Source of the DNA: Sunxiuqinia elliptica
Lineage (GTDB): Bacteria > Bacteroidota > Bacteroidia > Bacteroidales > Prolixibacteraceae
Direction: 5' to 3'
DNA: 64,000 nt
Assembly (NCBI RefSeq): GCF_900113005.1
Contig: NZ_FONW01000004.1
Location: forward strand, 1-64,000
Part shown: one piece after another, positions 16,610 to 26,764 of the stretch
Position numbering within the stretch: the stretch's first letter is position 1
Layout of the letters: each line of letters begins with the position of its first letter
Made by a program: the position numbers and the translations under genes
Notes under the pieces: model-generated
What the model saw: the letters and a program-made list of their open reading frames with translations, nothing else
The model's database searches: none
What the model was told of the DNA's origin: nothing

Positions 16610-17404
16610 CTATTCTTCTGGCTCAATCAAACGCTTCATCACTCTCATTTTATGCGAATAACGCTTTGTCTCAACATTAAAGATTCCGAACTGGTCGACA
16701 TTGTCAATCCGAACTTTACCTGAAGAGTGAATAATTTTGTTCTTTTCCCAGATAATTCCAACATGGACAATGTTCCCTTCTTCATTATCAAAGAAAGCCA
16801 AATCACCTGGCTGAGCTTCTTCTACAAAAGAAAAAGCGGTTCCTAAATGTACCTGTTGGCTCGCATCTCTAGGAATTTGAATACCTGCTTGCTTGTAAAT
16901 GATCTGGGTTAAACCTGAGCAATCAATTCCCATTGGAGAACGACCTCCCCACAAATAAGGAACATTGAAATACATCAAAGCTTGTTGTATAATGAATTTT
17001 CGAACATCAATAGGAGCCTGATAAGTAAAGTTTCCAGTCATTTGATAAACGTCCCGATTAACTGAAAACTCTTTTTTATAAGGACGCCAACACGGCAAGG
17101 TACTTCCAGCAACAATCATTAAGGTTCGCTCTTCATCAACCGGAATGATATTGAAAATATCGGTACACACTGCTGAAGGCGAATTCACCACTTTGTAATA
17201 AGCCCGCTCCGAGAGCTCCGTAATCATCTTTTGATCAATCCAACCTTCATACCCATCGTACCCATGCGTAACCCGGCACCATCCCATAAACTGTTCGTGG
17301 ACCTCAAAATGTTCACCGAACAATACCTGACTCGTCATCTCACTTCGCTCTGAAGGATCTTTTCTTAAGGGAATAATGCTTAAACCGGAAATTCCGTAAT
17401 TCAT
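16610..17404 (-). CDS. NlpC/P60 peptidase with N-terminal SH3 domains
   Basis: A 264-residue putative cell-wall cysteine peptidase. Residues 1-125 look like two bacterial SH3-type domains (WCRVTHGYDGYEGWID). The NlpC/P60 domain carries C162 in GIDCSGL, H214 in HVGI and H226 in IHSSG as the likely catalytic triad. Such enzymes cut gamma-D-Glu-diaminopimelate bonds in peptidoglycan peptides. No signal peptide is visible, so it may act on imported muropeptides in the cytoplasm. It is divergent from the HD phosphodiesterase gene. Confidence 0.88.
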   Translation of the reverse strand: MNYGISGLSIIPLRKDPSERSEMTSQVLFGEHFEVHEQFMGWCRVTHGYDGYEGWIDQKMITELSERAYYKVVNSPSAVCTDIFNIIPVDEERTLMIVAGSTLPCWRPYKKEFSVNRDVYQMTGNFTYQAPIDVRKFIIQQALMYFNVPYLWGGRSPMGIDCSGLTQIIYKQAGIQIPRDASQQVHLGTAFSFVEEAQPGDLAFFDNEEGNIVHVGIIWEKNKIIHSSGKVRIDNVDQFGIFNVETKRYSHKMRVMKRLIEPEE

Positions 17405-17512
17405 TTGCTACTAGCTTTCTTGTATCGACATCAAACACATTACAGCATTATTTTAAAACAGAAAAACACTGTTAGCGCGCGTTTCATGCGAGAATTTGTT
17501 AATTTTATTCTT

Positions 17513-17540
17513 CAAATATATAACTTCAAGACTAGTTTTG
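17513..17540. promoter_or_regulatory. Closely spaced divergent promoter cores
   Basis: TATATTTG on the minus strand (17520 to 17513) faces the NlpC/P60 gene and TAGTTTTG on the plus strand (17533-17540) faces the HD phosphodiesterase gene. Twelve bases separate the two TAnnTTTG matches. Confidence 0.5.
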
Positions 17541-17572
17541 TAAGTTATAGGAAGTCTATTAAAAAGGTATTT

Positions 17573-19639
17573 ATGAAAAAGTTATTAACGCGTCTCGCCC
17601 GCTACTACCACTTTTTTTACATTGCATTCGTTTTTTTAGCAACGGTTTTCCTTCTCTATCTGATCATTCCCGGAGAAAGTCGTTTTAAATACGAGTTTCA
17701 AAAAAATGCTCCCTGGCGGCACGAAACGTTGATGGCTCCTTTCAATTTTGCCATTCTCAAATCCAATGAACAGATCAAAGCGGAACAAGATTCTGTCAGA
17801 AGTCAGTACATTGCCTACTTCAAACTTGACACACTAACTGGAATTGCACAGCAAAATAATTTAGGCAACACCCTGAAAAAGCTTGAACAAGACCAGCAAA
17901 CAATCAATAACCTGACCGACTTTATCGGGACACTATACCAAGATGGAATTCTTGAACAAGCATCGGAAAACTACCCTGCCCTTCAGGATAAAGAGCAGGT
18001 TATCTTGGTCAAAAACAAACTTGCCGAACGTGTTGATATCAAAGAGCTGCATTCGTTAAAAACAGCTTACCAAGCTCTTAGTGACACCTTGCAAGCAGAA
18101 CTAGGACAAACTTTTGATACTTTTACTCAGCAAGTTAACCTGAGTGATTTTATTCATGCAAATCTGAGTTACGATGAGGCTTTCAACGAGAATGAATTGC
18201 AAAAACAACTCGGAGAAGTTTCCTATACACAAGGAATGATTCAGGCTGGCGAACGCATCATTTTTAAAGGCGATCTTGTTACTCCTGATAAGTTTACCAT
18301 TCTCGAATCGTTAAAGCAAACATACGAAACCAAACGCGGACAAGATATTGAACGCTATCTGCTAATCCTTGGAAAGATTATTCTGATTGTTTCCTGTTTA
18401 TCGATCATGATTTTCTATCTCTATTATTTCAGGCCGGAAATTTTCAATCAAAAAAGGCGCCTGAGTTTTATTCTAATCATGATTGTATTGATGGTGTTTA
18501 CCTCACGCTTTGTCAATGATCGCGATTTTATTGACTTATATTTAGTCCCTTTAGCAATTTTACCGATCCTGCTTCGCATATTCTTTGATTCCCGAACTGC
18601 GATTTTTGCTTTATTGGTAACTTCTTTATTGGTTGGCTATTTTGCCCCCAACAGCTTCGAGTACATCTTTCTAAACATGGTTGCAGGAATTACAGCCGTT
18701 TTTAGCCTCGACAAGCTTCACCGAAGATCGCATTTGGTTTTTACGGCCCTTTGGGTCTTTATCGCCTATTCGATTGTTTTCCTGGCTCTCTCGATGATCG
18801 AAGAAGGCAATATCGAATCCATTGCCTGGGAAGACCTGGAATGGTTTGGAGGTAATGCGCTATTGATCCTATTGGCTTACCCGTTAATCTATATTTTTGA
18901 GAAACTATTTGGCTTTGTATCCGATGTCACCTTGATTGAGTTGGCCGATACCAACCAACCCTTGCTAAGAAAACTGGCTCAAGAGGCTCCCGGCACTTTT
19001 CAGCACTCTTTGCAAATTGCCAACTTAGCAGAAGAAGTCATCCTGCGAATTGGAGGAAACCCATTTTTGGTGCGGGCGGGTGCGCTATATCATGACATTG
19101 GTAAAATTAACCAACCTGTCTTTTTTATCGAAAATCAAGCGGCCGGCATGAGTCCTCACAGCGAATTGGATAATAAAGAGAGTGCCAAAATTATTATTGA
19201 CCATGTCACCCAAGGCGTAAAAATAGCTCGTCGTTATAAACTCCCCGAAATTCTAATTGAGTTTATCAGCAGTCACCACGGTACCACTCAGGCCAAGTAT
19301 TTCTACACCATGTATAAAAATGAGCATCCGGAAGAAGAAGTTGATGCCCGTGAATTTACTTATCCCGGACCTCCTCCAAAGAATAAGGAGACCAGCGTTG
19401 TGATGCTCACTGATGGCATTGAAGCCGCCGCAAGGGCTTTAAAAGAAAAAACACCAGATAACCTTCGGGAGCTAATTGAAAAGATGGTGAAAGACAAACT
19501 GGACGCCGGCCAACTGGAAAATGCGGAATTAACTTTACGAGATATTCGAATCTTTAAGGACACAATCCTTGAAAAATTGATGAATATTTATCATGTTCGT
19601 ATCGAATATCCGGAAGAAAAAAATCCGCAGAAAAAATAA
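17573..19639 (+). CDS. 7TM-HD-type membrane HD phosphodiesterase
   Basis: About 688 residues from the ATG at 17573; an upstream in-frame ATG at 17405 would add 56 residues that include the promoter core, so it is rejected. One N-terminal helix is followed by an extracytoplasmic 7TMR-HDED-like domain, about seven membrane helices (roughly 250-450) and a cytoplasmic HD domain with LYHDIGKINQP, SHHGTTQAKYF and MLTDGIEAA. This is the PgpH architecture, which in Listeria hydrolyses cyclic di-AMP. c-di-AMP hydrolysis is the likely role, coupled to an unknown periplasmic signal. Confidence 0.9.
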   Translation: MKKLLTRLARYYHFFYIAFVFLATVFLLYLIIPGESRFKYEFQKNAPWRHETLMAPFNFAILKSNEQIKAEQDSVRSQYIAYFKLDTLTGIAQQNNLGNTLKKLEQDQQTINNLTDFIGTLYQDGILEQASENYPALQDKEQVILVKNKLAERVDIKELHSLKTAYQALSDTLQAELGQTFDTFTQQVNLSDFIHANLSYDEAFNENELQKQLGEVSYTQGMIQAGERIIFKGDLVTPDKFTILESLKQTYETKRGQDIERYLLILGKIILIVSCLSIMIFYLYYFRPEIFNQKRRLSFILIMIVLMVFTSRFVNDRDFIDLYLVPLAILPILLRIFFDSRTAIFALLVTSLLVGYFAPNSFEYIFLNMVAGITAVFSLDKLHRRSHLVFTALWVFIAYSIVFLALSMIEEGNIESIAWEDLEWFGGNALLILLAYPLIYIFEKLFGFVSDVTLIELADTNQPLLRKLAQEAPGTFQHSLQIANLAEEVILRIGGNPFLVRAGALYHDIGKINQPVFFIENQAAGMSPHSELDNKESAKIIIDHVTQGVKIARRYKLPEILIEFISSHHGTTQAKYFYTMYKNEHPEEEVDAREFTYPGPPPKNKETSVVMLTDGIEAAARALKEKTPDNLRELIEKMVKDKLDAGQLENAELTLRDIRIFKDTILEKLMNIYHVRIEYPEEKNPQKK

Positions 19640-19687
19640 TTCAGTGGAAAGCGCTGAACCTAAAAAGGGCCAACCTAACTCCTAAAT

Positions 19688-20281
19688 TTGAAGAAACTGC
19701 CTGAACATACAGAGAAAGAACTGCTCCGTGAACTAAAAAAAGGCAGTGCTGAAGCTTTTGATGCCTTATTCAATACCTATGGCAAACGACTCTATTTTTT
19801 TGCATTGGGCTACTTAAAATCAGAGATGGAGGCCGAGGAAGTGGTTCAAGAAGTCTTCTTCAAAATCTGGAAAAAGCGCGAATTGATCAACCCCGAGCTA
19901 TCCTTCAAGGCCTATATTTTCAAAATTGCTTTCAACCACATCCGGGAGCTTTTCCAAAAACTCAATTTGCAACGAGCTTACCAGCATGAAATAATCAATC
20001 AGGCAAGCTCATTCAGCAACCGACTGGATGAACAAACCAACTACCAATCCTTATTGGATCAAGTCAATCAAATTATTAATCAGCTACCTCCTCGACAAAA
20101 AGACATTTTACTGCGAAAGCGTCAACAAGAACAATCCATTAAAGAGATTGCATCCGAATTAGAGCTATCGCCCAAAACCGTTGAAAATCACCTAACACAG
20201 GCCTTAAAACAACTTCGGAAAGCCCTTGAAAATCGAAACATCGGTGGCGAACTCTATTACTTCCTATTCATAAAAAACTAA
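19688..20281 (+). CDS. ECF-type RNA polymerase sigma factor
   Basis: A 197-residue sigma-70 family ECF factor. Region 2 spans about 12-85 (AEAFDALFNTYGKRLYFFALGYL, then EEVVQEVFFKIWKKR) and region 4 about 130-180 (LPPRQKDILLRKRQQEQSIKEIASELELSPKTVENHL). The frame has no ATG near the domain start and TTG at 19688 is the best start. It sits upstream of a FecR anti-sigma and an STN-bearing SusC, the standard signalling cassette of Bacteroidota uptake loci: the ligand-bound SusC signals through FecR, freeing this factor to transcribe the locus. Confidence 0.92.
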   Translation: MKKLPEHTEKELLRELKKGSAEAFDALFNTYGKRLYFFALGYLKSEMEAEEVVQEVFFKIWKKRELINPELSFKAYIFKIAFNHIRELFQKLNLQRAYQHEIINQASSFSNRLDEQTNYQSLLDQVNQIINQLPPRQKDILLRKRQQEQSIKEIASELELSPKTVENHLTQALKQLRKALENRNIGGELYYFLFIKN

Positions 20282-20410
20282 ATACCAAACTATTACCACT
20301 ATATCTGTTTTTTTTCATCGAAAAACTAGGGGATCAGCCTGAGTTGTCCCTATTACTTATATAGCAAAGTCCAACAATACTTGTTTGGCTTTCTTTAAGA
20401 TGGGCTAACA

Positions 20411-21457
20411 ATGAAAAAAGAAAAAGACAGACTACATCAGTATTTCTCGGGAAACTATTCTCGAAAAGACCTTCATTTTACCCAACAGTTGTTTACTGAT
20501 TCTACTCAAAAAGAAAATCTTCAGCAGAACCTGGAAGGACACTGGGACCGTTTTAAGCTTAGCCCCGAACAAGAAAAGACAGACTTTGAGCCACTATTAA
20601 ATAAACTACATCATCAAATTCATTCAAAAGAAAATACGCCACATAAAAAAATCAGTTTCGTCTATCAGCTTCAACGTATTGCCGCGATTTTATTCATTCC
20701 CCTAGTTCTGGGCTTTGCCACTTACTTTTGGTACAATCATGCCGGGAAAGAACAGCTTGCATATGCCGAGATACAATGTCCTGATGGAACGCGCACCCAA
20801 TTTCACTTACCAGATGGAAGCTCCGGCTTTCTGAACAATGGCAGTTCAATCCGTTATGCTGTGCCATTCAATAAAAACCGGGAGGTCCTGCTTTCAGGAG
20901 AAGCATTCTTTGATGTCACCAAAAACGGGCATCCGTTTCATGTCAAGACCAACAACCTCGATGTTCAGGTGATGGGTACATCGTTCAACGTCATGGCCTA
21001 CGAAGATGATGCCATTGAGGAAGTCATTCTCCAAACCGGCAAGGTGAAAGTCTGTGTTTTAAACGGAAAAAAGTTAGCGACTTTACACCCCAACCAGCAA
21101 CTCTCGCTTAACCTGGACAACAACCAATATCAAATCAATCGTGTAGAGGCCTCCAATTTTACGGCATGGCGAGAAGGCAAACTTATTTTCAGAAATGAAG
21201 GATTGGAAGCCGTTGCCAAGCGAATTGAACGATGGTATAATGTTGATATTGAAATAACTGATAAATCACTAAAGGACTACACTTTTCACGCAACCTTTAT
21301 GGATCACAACCTAGAAGAAGTACTGACTCTTCTGACGCTTACATCCCCCATCAAATTTAAAATTGAAGAACAAAACAATAACAGTCCAGGAGTTTACATC
21401 AAAAAGAAAAAAGTGACACTGGAACCAGATATAACTAAAACCAATAAAACAAACTAA
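20411..21457 (+). CDS. FecR-type anti-sigma factor
   Basis: A 348-residue inner-membrane regulator. A cytoplasmic N-terminal part (1-83) is followed by one membrane helix (about residues 86-108) and a periplasmic FecR domain with CPDGTRTQFHLPDGSSGFLNNG-type repeats, DVQVMGTSFNVMAY and VILQTGKVKV. The C-terminal part (from about 245, FRNEGLEAVAKRIERWYNVDIEI) is the DUF4974 domain typical of Bacteroidota FecR proteins. It pairs with the ECF factor 129 bases upstream and the SusC transducer 86 bases downstream. Confidence 0.95.
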   Translation: MKKEKDRLHQYFSGNYSRKDLHFTQQLFTDSTQKENLQQNLEGHWDRFKLSPEQEKTDFEPLLNKLHHQIHSKENTPHKKISFVYQLQRIAAILFIPLVLGFATYFWYNHAGKEQLAYAEIQCPDGTRTQFHLPDGSSGFLNNGSSIRYAVPFNKNREVLLSGEAFFDVTKNGHPFHVKTNNLDVQVMGTSFNVMAYEDDAIEEVILQTGKVKVCVLNGKKLATLHPNQQLSLNLDNNQYQINRVEASNFTAWREGKLIFRNEGLEAVAKRIERWYNVDIEITDKSLKDYTFHATFMDHNLEEVLTLLTLTSPIKFKIEEQNNNSPGVYIKKKKVTLEPDITKTNKTN

Positions 21458-21459
21458 AA

Positions 21460-21489
21460 AGCAGGAAAGTACGGCCATACTTCCCTGCT
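21460..21489 (+). terminator. Hairpin between fecR and susC
   Basis: A 12-bp stem with one mismatch, AGCAGGAAAGTA with TACTTCCCTGCT and a 6-base loop, just after the fecR stop. A weak poly-T follows (ctaaaataag), so it may be an attenuator or a processing site rather than a full terminator. Confidence 0.5.
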
Positions 21490-21543
21490 AAAATAAGTAG
21501 TGTAATTCGTTTAAAATGTAAAACCACTTAATGAATCAAATTT

Positions 21544-24500
21544 ATGAAAAAAAAACGAATCTGTGTGGCAGAGTCTTTCTGTGCACCGATTAAAATCTGG
21601 AGAATCATGCGCCTAAGTTTATTCTTTGTGCTAGTCTGTATTGCCCAGGTTTGGGCAACCAATTCCTACTCTCAGCAAACACGATTAACAATGAACTTAT
21701 CCAATGTGAAAGTCATTGATGTGTTAAATGAAATTGAAGAAAAGACAGAGTACTTCTTTCTATTCAACCAAAAACTAGTTAATGTAGACCGCGTTGTTAA
21801 TGTGAAGGTTAACCAACAAAAAGTAGAAGAAGTTCTCTCCTTATTGTTCGATGACTACTCCATTGATTACCGGATCATGGATCGACAAATTGTTCTATCG
21901 CCGGATAATCTTTTAAGCAAGCAAGCCCAAAGGACAATCACCGGCAATGTAACGAACGAATCAGGACAACCGATTCCAGGCGCAACTGTCGTTGTCAAGG
22001 GAACATCGCATGGTGTTATTACTGATCCTGATGGTAATTTTCAACTAACCAATGTAGAAACGGGACAAACACTTGTTATTTCATTTGTAGGAATGACAAC
22101 CCAAGAAGTTCCCATCACAGCTCAATCTAGTTTCAACATCATTCTGCAGGAAAGCACCATTGGTTTAGAAGAAGTAGTAGCTGTTGGCTATGGAGTCCAA
22201 AAGAAAGTGAACCTCACAGGAGCTATAACAGCACTGGATGGCGAGGAATTAGCTCGTCGCCAGGTTGCTCAAACATCGATGGTTCTGCAAGGTGTTGCCC
22301 CTGGAGTAGCCGTAACACAGCGCAACGGTCAACCTGGCCGGGATGGCGGAACGATTAGCATCCGAGGAAAAACAACACTCGGAAATAGCAATCCTCTGAT
22401 TCTGGTTGACGGAATTGAAATGGGGATCAACAATATTGATCCAACTTTAATCGAGTCAATTTCCGTATTGAAAGATGCTGCATCCTCGTCGATATATGGA
22501 TCCAGAGCAGCCAACGGTGTCATACTAATTACGACCAAAAGAGGACAGAAAGATAAGCTTTCAGTTTCTTACAACGGCTATGTTGGTTGGCAAGATCCGA
22601 CCGATCTTCCGGATGTTGTCGGCGCGATTGACCACATGACATTAACCAATGAAGCCTATGTCAATACCGGGAAATCACCTCTTTACACCGAAGCGTATAT
22701 CGAAGAGTACAAACAGGGAATGCAAACCAATCCAGACCGCTATCCCGATACGGATTGGTACGATCAAGTATTAACAGAAAACGGGTTAATGCAAAGTCAC
22801 TTTCTGACCATGAACGGAGGCTCTGAAAAAGTTCGGGTATTAGCATCATTAGGTTATCTCGACCAAAATGGCCTCATGTCGAACACTGACTTTAAACGCT
22901 ATACTTTACGCATCAACACAGACCTTGAACTGACCAATACCTTTTCGGCACAAATTGATGCACACATCAAAAAGTCGAAACTAATTGAACCTTCCCGGGG
23001 AACCGCTTCGGCAATTCACTGGTCGGGACGTATTCCTGCCAATCAAACGGCAGTTCTCTCCTCTGGTCAATGGGGAGAAGGATGGAATGGAGACAACCCC
23101 GTTGCTTTTACCAAAGACGGGGGTTTACGAGTTGAAGATGCCCCATCTTTCACGCTGAACTTAGTTCTAAAATATCAACCTGTTAATTGGCTTTCTCTGG
23201 ATGTTGCTTACTCACCAAACTACTGGCAAACCAACTATTCTGATTTTGAAAAATCAATCCAAACCTACCGATGGGATGGATCAGAAAGTTATAAAGCTCC
23301 TCAAAAGACGACATTAAATGCAAGTCATAACAGAAGCTTACACAACAACCTTAGAGGAACTGTAACTTTTGACAAAACCTTTGGCAACCATGGCATTAAA
23401 CTGTTAACAGGATACCAGCAAGAAGATTACCGGAATGATGCCTTAAGAGGCTACCGCGAAGTTTTCCCATTTCCTGACTATCCCGTCCTTAACTCAGGTG
23501 GCGAAGAAAACCAAAAAGCTTACGGATCAGCCAGTGAATGGGCCTTGCTATCTTTCTTTGGAAGGTTGAATTACGATTACAAGGAACGTTATCTGCTTGA
23601 GGCAAACTTCAGACAAGATGGATCTTCTCGATTCGCAACCGGACGTAAATGGGGTTTCTTTCCTTCCTTCTCCGCAGGATGGCGAGTCTCTGAAGAAAAT
23701 TTCTTCTCTGGACTCAAACCCATTATCAGCAACCTAAAAATGAGAGCTTCATGGGGGCGGTTAGGAAATCAGGACATTGGTCTCTACCCTTTCTCCTCAG
23801 ATGTTAATCTTGGTTTGAAATACGCTTTTGACAAGCAAGTGGCAAGTGGCGCAGGGATTACCGACCTGGCCAATACCGAAATTTCCTGGGAAACAACAAC
23901 GGCATCAAACTTTGGACTTGACCTCACCTTGTTCGACCGTTTAAACATCGTTGCGGAGTACTACTACAAAGTATCTGAGGATATCTTGCTTGCACTTGAT
24001 ATTCCCAAGATAATTGGCATGAACGCTCCGGAGCAAAATGCTGGTGAAGTTGAGAACAGAGGTTGGGACCTTGGGATAAACTATACCAATTGGGATAATG
24101 AATTCAAATACGATATTGGGTTCAATATTTCCGATGTAAAAAACAAGGTGACAGATCTAAAAGGCGTCAACAAAACAGGATTGACAGTTTACCATGAAGG
24201 ATATCCAATGCACTCGATTTATGGATTGGAAGCAGATGGATTTATCAGCGAAGAAGATTTTGACGAAGAAGGTAATTATCTGGGAGCTACCCAATATGGA
24301 ACCATTGCCCCAGGAGACATCAAATACATTGATCAAAATAATGACTCAATAATTAATGCAAGCGATTACAAAATTATTGGAGAAACAATCCCTCGATTCA
24401 CTTTTGGATTGACTTTCAATTCACAATACAAGAATTTTGATTTAGGCTTATTTTTCCAGGGAGTTGGAAAAGCCGACGGACTTATTCGCGGACAAGGTAT

Positions 24501-24861
24501 AATGCCTTTTGTTGAAGGAGGTACCGTTCAGGAACAACACAAAGACCATTGGACTCCTGAAAACAGGGATGCCACTTTCCCACGTCTTGCATTTAACGAA
24601 ACCAACAATGAGCAGGTTTCCAGCTTCTGGATGAAAGATGCATCATACATCCGGTTGAAGAACCTGCAAATAGGCTATTCATTTCCGTCCAGAATAATCA
24701 ATCGAATTAAAGCAGAAAAACTTAGAATCTATTTAAGCGGCCAGAATTTATTCACCATTGACAATTTCTGGAATGGATATGATGTAGAAGCGCCTGTGGG
24801 CAATGGAGGTTACTACCCGCAGGTTAAAACTTATAGTATTGGTGTTGACATCAAATTCTAA
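21544..24861 (+). CDS. SusC/RagA TonB-dependent transporter with STN domain
   Basis: A 1105-residue outer-membrane transporter. A long signal region (to about 45) is followed by an STN signalling domain (about 48-120), a CarboxypepD_reg-like beta-sandwich (about 135-210, ITGNVTNESGQPIPGATVVVKG), a plug (about 215-340, VDGIEMGINNIDPTLIESISVLKDAASSSIYGSRAANGVILI in shorter visible motifs) and the beta-barrel ending in YSIGVDIKF. The STN domain makes it a transducer that reports ligand to FecR. Together with SusD it should import a bulky ligand with TonB energy. The ligand is unknown and no polysaccharide-degrading enzyme is encoded nearby. Confidence 0.96.
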   Translation: MKKKRICVAESFCAPIKIWRIMRLSLFFVLVCIAQVWATNSYSQQTRLTMNLSNVKVIDVLNEIEEKTEYFFLFNQKLVNVDRVVNVKVNQQKVEEVLSLLFDDYSIDYRIMDRQIVLSPDNLLSKQAQRTITGNVTNESGQPIPGATVVVKGTSHGVITDPDGNFQLTNVETGQTLVISFVGMTTQEVPITAQSSFNIILQESTIGLEEVVAVGYGVQKKVNLTGAITALDGEELARRQVAQTSMVLQGVAPGVAVTQRNGQPGRDGGTISIRGKTTLGNSNPLILVDGIEMGINNIDPTLIESISVLKDAASSSIYGSRAANGVILITTKRGQKDKLSVSYNGYVGWQDPTDLPDVVGAIDHMTLTNEAYVNTGKSPLYTEAYIEEYKQGMQTNPDRYPDTDWYDQVLTENGLMQSHFLTMNGGSEKVRVLASLGYLDQNGLMSNTDFKRYTLRINTDLELTNTFSAQIDAHIKKSKLIEPSRGTASAIHWSGRIPANQTAVLSSGQWGEGWNGDNPVAFTKDGGLRVEDAPSFTLNLVLKYQPVNWLSLDVAYSPNYWQTNYSDFEKSIQTYRWDGSESYKAPQKTTLNASHNRSLHNNLRGTVTFDKTFGNHGIKLLTGYQQEDYRNDALRGYREVFPFPDYPVLNSGGEENQKAYGSASEWALLSFFGRLNYDYKERYLLEANFRQDGSSRFATGRKWGFFPSFSAGWRVSEENFFSGLKPIISNLKMRASWGRLGNQDIGLYPFSSDVNLGLKYAFDKQVASGAGITDLANTEISWETTTASNFGLDLTLFDRLNIVAEYYYKVSEDILLALDIPKIIGMNAPEQNAGEVENRGWDLGINYTNWDNEFKYDIGFNISDVKNKVTDLKGVNKTGLTVYHEGYPMHSIYGLEADGFISEEDFDEEGNYLGATQYGTIAPGDIKYIDQNNDSIINASDYKIIGETIPRFTFGLTFNSQYKNFDLGLFFQGVGKADGLIRGQGIMPFVEGGTVQEQHKDHWTPENRDATFPRLAFNETNNEQVSSFWMKDASYIRLKNLQIGYSFPSRIINRIKAEKLRIYLSGQNLFTIDNFWNGYDVEAPVGNGGYYPQVKTYSIGVDIKF

Positions 24862-24977
24862 AAAAGGCAATCTTATGAAACGAACAAGAATTTTCATTCT
24901 TCAAATTCACAATCAAAAAGAATTAAAATTCATCGAGAGTTCCATCGAATGCAAATGAAATAAACAATCTTAATGAG

Positions 24978-26675
24978 ATGAAATCAAACATTAAACAAAT
25001 ACTACAAACACTGTTACTGGCCACTTTGCTGGTATCATGTGATGATTATATCGAAAGATACCCTCTGAATAATCCTTCAGATGCAACTTTCCTTTCGAGC
25101 GAAACCGAACTAAACATGGCTGTAACAGGCTGCTACAATGCTCTATGGACCAAAGTCCAATCTATGCCTTTTGTCCCCGTTTTTGACCAAATATCAGATA
25201 TTGGCTGGGATCGTAATGGTTCACCCCTGCAAGCTGTTGGACGAGGTGCAGCCGACTCTAGTAATGGTGATCTTCTTGGGCTCTGGGCAGATTTATATGA
25301 AGGAATTGCAAAGTGCAATTACGTACTAACCAACATGGTTCGAGGGGAAGAGAACATCCCGACTGATGTTTACAACCAATCAAAAGCTGAAGTCCGCTTC
25401 CTCAGAGCTTTATATTATCACTACCTAATTGAATTATGGGGCGGTGTTCCTCTGGTTACCCAACCCTTAACGCTTTCAGAGGCCAATGTTCCACGCTCCT
25501 CGAAATCCCAGATTGTAGACTTTCTGCTCACTGAATTGGAAGAATGCGCCAATGATTTACCAGTTGAAAACAATCCAACCAATGGAAGGGCTACCCAAGG
25601 AGCTGCCTGGGCAATTGCCTCCAGAATCGCACTCTACAATGAAAAATGGGACATTGCAATCTCTTCGGCGCAAAAAGTAATGGCCTTGGAAGGAACAGAG
25701 TACCTTATCCACCCAAACTACATGGATCTCTTTCAATATGCCGGTCAGGACTCCAAAGAAATCATTTTCTCAGCTCAATTTCTAAAAGGAGAACAAACAC
25801 ATTCTATGTTCCGTTTCTTTGGTACGCGAAATGCCAAAGGCCATACCAACAAAAAGCCAAGTTATCAAACAGCAGACTCCTGGGAATGTATAGACGGGCT
25901 TCAAATTGATGAATCCCCTCTGTATGATCCGCAGCACCCTTTTGAAAATCGCGATCCCAGACTTGGCTATACGCTTGCTTTACCTGGCTCAATCTATTTG
26001 GGATTTCAATATGAAACTCATGGCGACAGCACTTACTGTTGGGATTACAACCAAGATCCGCCAAAACGAATTCCCAATCTGGAAGCAACACATGCTTATG
26101 CGACATTTACCGGGATTGGCTGGAGAAAATATGCCGACAACTTAGATCGCCTAGCCGTCAATGATTGCGATTTGAATATGATTGTCATCCGATATGCAGA
26201 AGTGCTACTAAATTATGCCGAAGCCAAAATAGCCTCTGGAAGTATTGATCAAACAGTTCTTGATGCAATTAATAAAATTAGACAACGGCCAACCGTAGAA
26301 ATGCCTCCAATCACAACAACTGATCCGGAAGCGCTCAAGTATGCTGTTTACCGCGAAAGGAAGTATGAACTAGCTGGCGAAGGACTTCGTCTGTTCGATA
26401 TCAGAAGATGGAAAATTGCAGAAAGAGTCATGAACCTCCCGGTACTTGGAAGAATGAAAAGGTCATATCCAGCAATTGCTCCAAGAGTCGACGAATATGG
26501 AACCTCATACTACGATGAGATCCCTATCGCCGAACAAGGCGAATCGTCCGATTTCAAAATGCGTGTAGTGGAATTACGTTCTTTCAATAAAGACAGGGAT
26601 TACCTCTGGCCAATTCCTTATATTGAATTAGATACGAATACCGCAATGGAGCAAAACCCCGGTTACGGGAATTAA
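24978..26675 (+). CDS. SusD/RagB surface lipoprotein
   Basis: A 565-residue lipoprotein: LLVSC gives the lipidated C21. The N-terminal SusD-like region (DDYIERYPLNNPSDATF, MAVTGCYNALW, EVRFLRALYYHYLIELWGGVPLV) and the C-terminal RagB/SusD part (ERKYELAGEGLRLFDIRRWKIAE) are both intact, with the closing WPIPYIELDTN. SusD proteins cap the SusC barrel and bind the incoming ligand. The gene starts 117 bases after susC and ends with a strong hairpin. Confidence 0.95.
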   Translation: MKSNIKQILQTLLLATLLVSCDDYIERYPLNNPSDATFLSSETELNMAVTGCYNALWTKVQSMPFVPVFDQISDIGWDRNGSPLQAVGRGAADSSNGDLLGLWADLYEGIAKCNYVLTNMVRGEENIPTDVYNQSKAEVRFLRALYYHYLIELWGGVPLVTQPLTLSEANVPRSSKSQIVDFLLTELEECANDLPVENNPTNGRATQGAAWAIASRIALYNEKWDIAISSAQKVMALEGTEYLIHPNYMDLFQYAGQDSKEIIFSAQFLKGEQTHSMFRFFGTRNAKGHTNKKPSYQTADSWECIDGLQIDESPLYDPQHPFENRDPRLGYTLALPGSIYLGFQYETHGDSTYCWDYNQDPPKRIPNLEATHAYATFTGIGWRKYADNLDRLAVNDCDLNMIVIRYAEVLLNYAEAKIASGSIDQTVLDAINKIRQRPTVEMPPITTTDPEALKYAVYRERKYELAGEGLRLFDIRRWKIAERVMNLPVLGRMKRSYPAIAPRVDEYGTSYYDEIPIAEQGESSDFKMRVVELRSFNKDRDYLWPIPYIELDTNTAMEQNPGYGN

Positions 26676-26691
26676 CTTAACAGTTCTAATC

Positions 26692-26726
26692 ATTGCGACT
26701 TCTGTAAAATAGAAGTCGCAATTTTA
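26692..26726 (+). terminator. Terminator after susD
   Basis: A perfect 12-bp stem (ATTGCGACTTCT with AGAAGTCGCAAT) followed by TTTT. Confidence 0.8.
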
Positions 26727-26764
26727 ACAACACCTTTATAAACGTCTAACTAAATTTTTCAATT

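Noticed and set aside
17405-17572. 56-residue N-terminal extension of the HD phosphodiesterase
   Set aside because: It overlaps the promoter core and is not family-like; the ATG at 17573 starts the expected membrane-anchored N-terminus.
19683-19690. TAAATTTG as a promoter core for the ECF sigma gene
   Set aside because: It includes the TTG taken as start codon; transcription from it would begin inside the coding region, so the match is probably chance.
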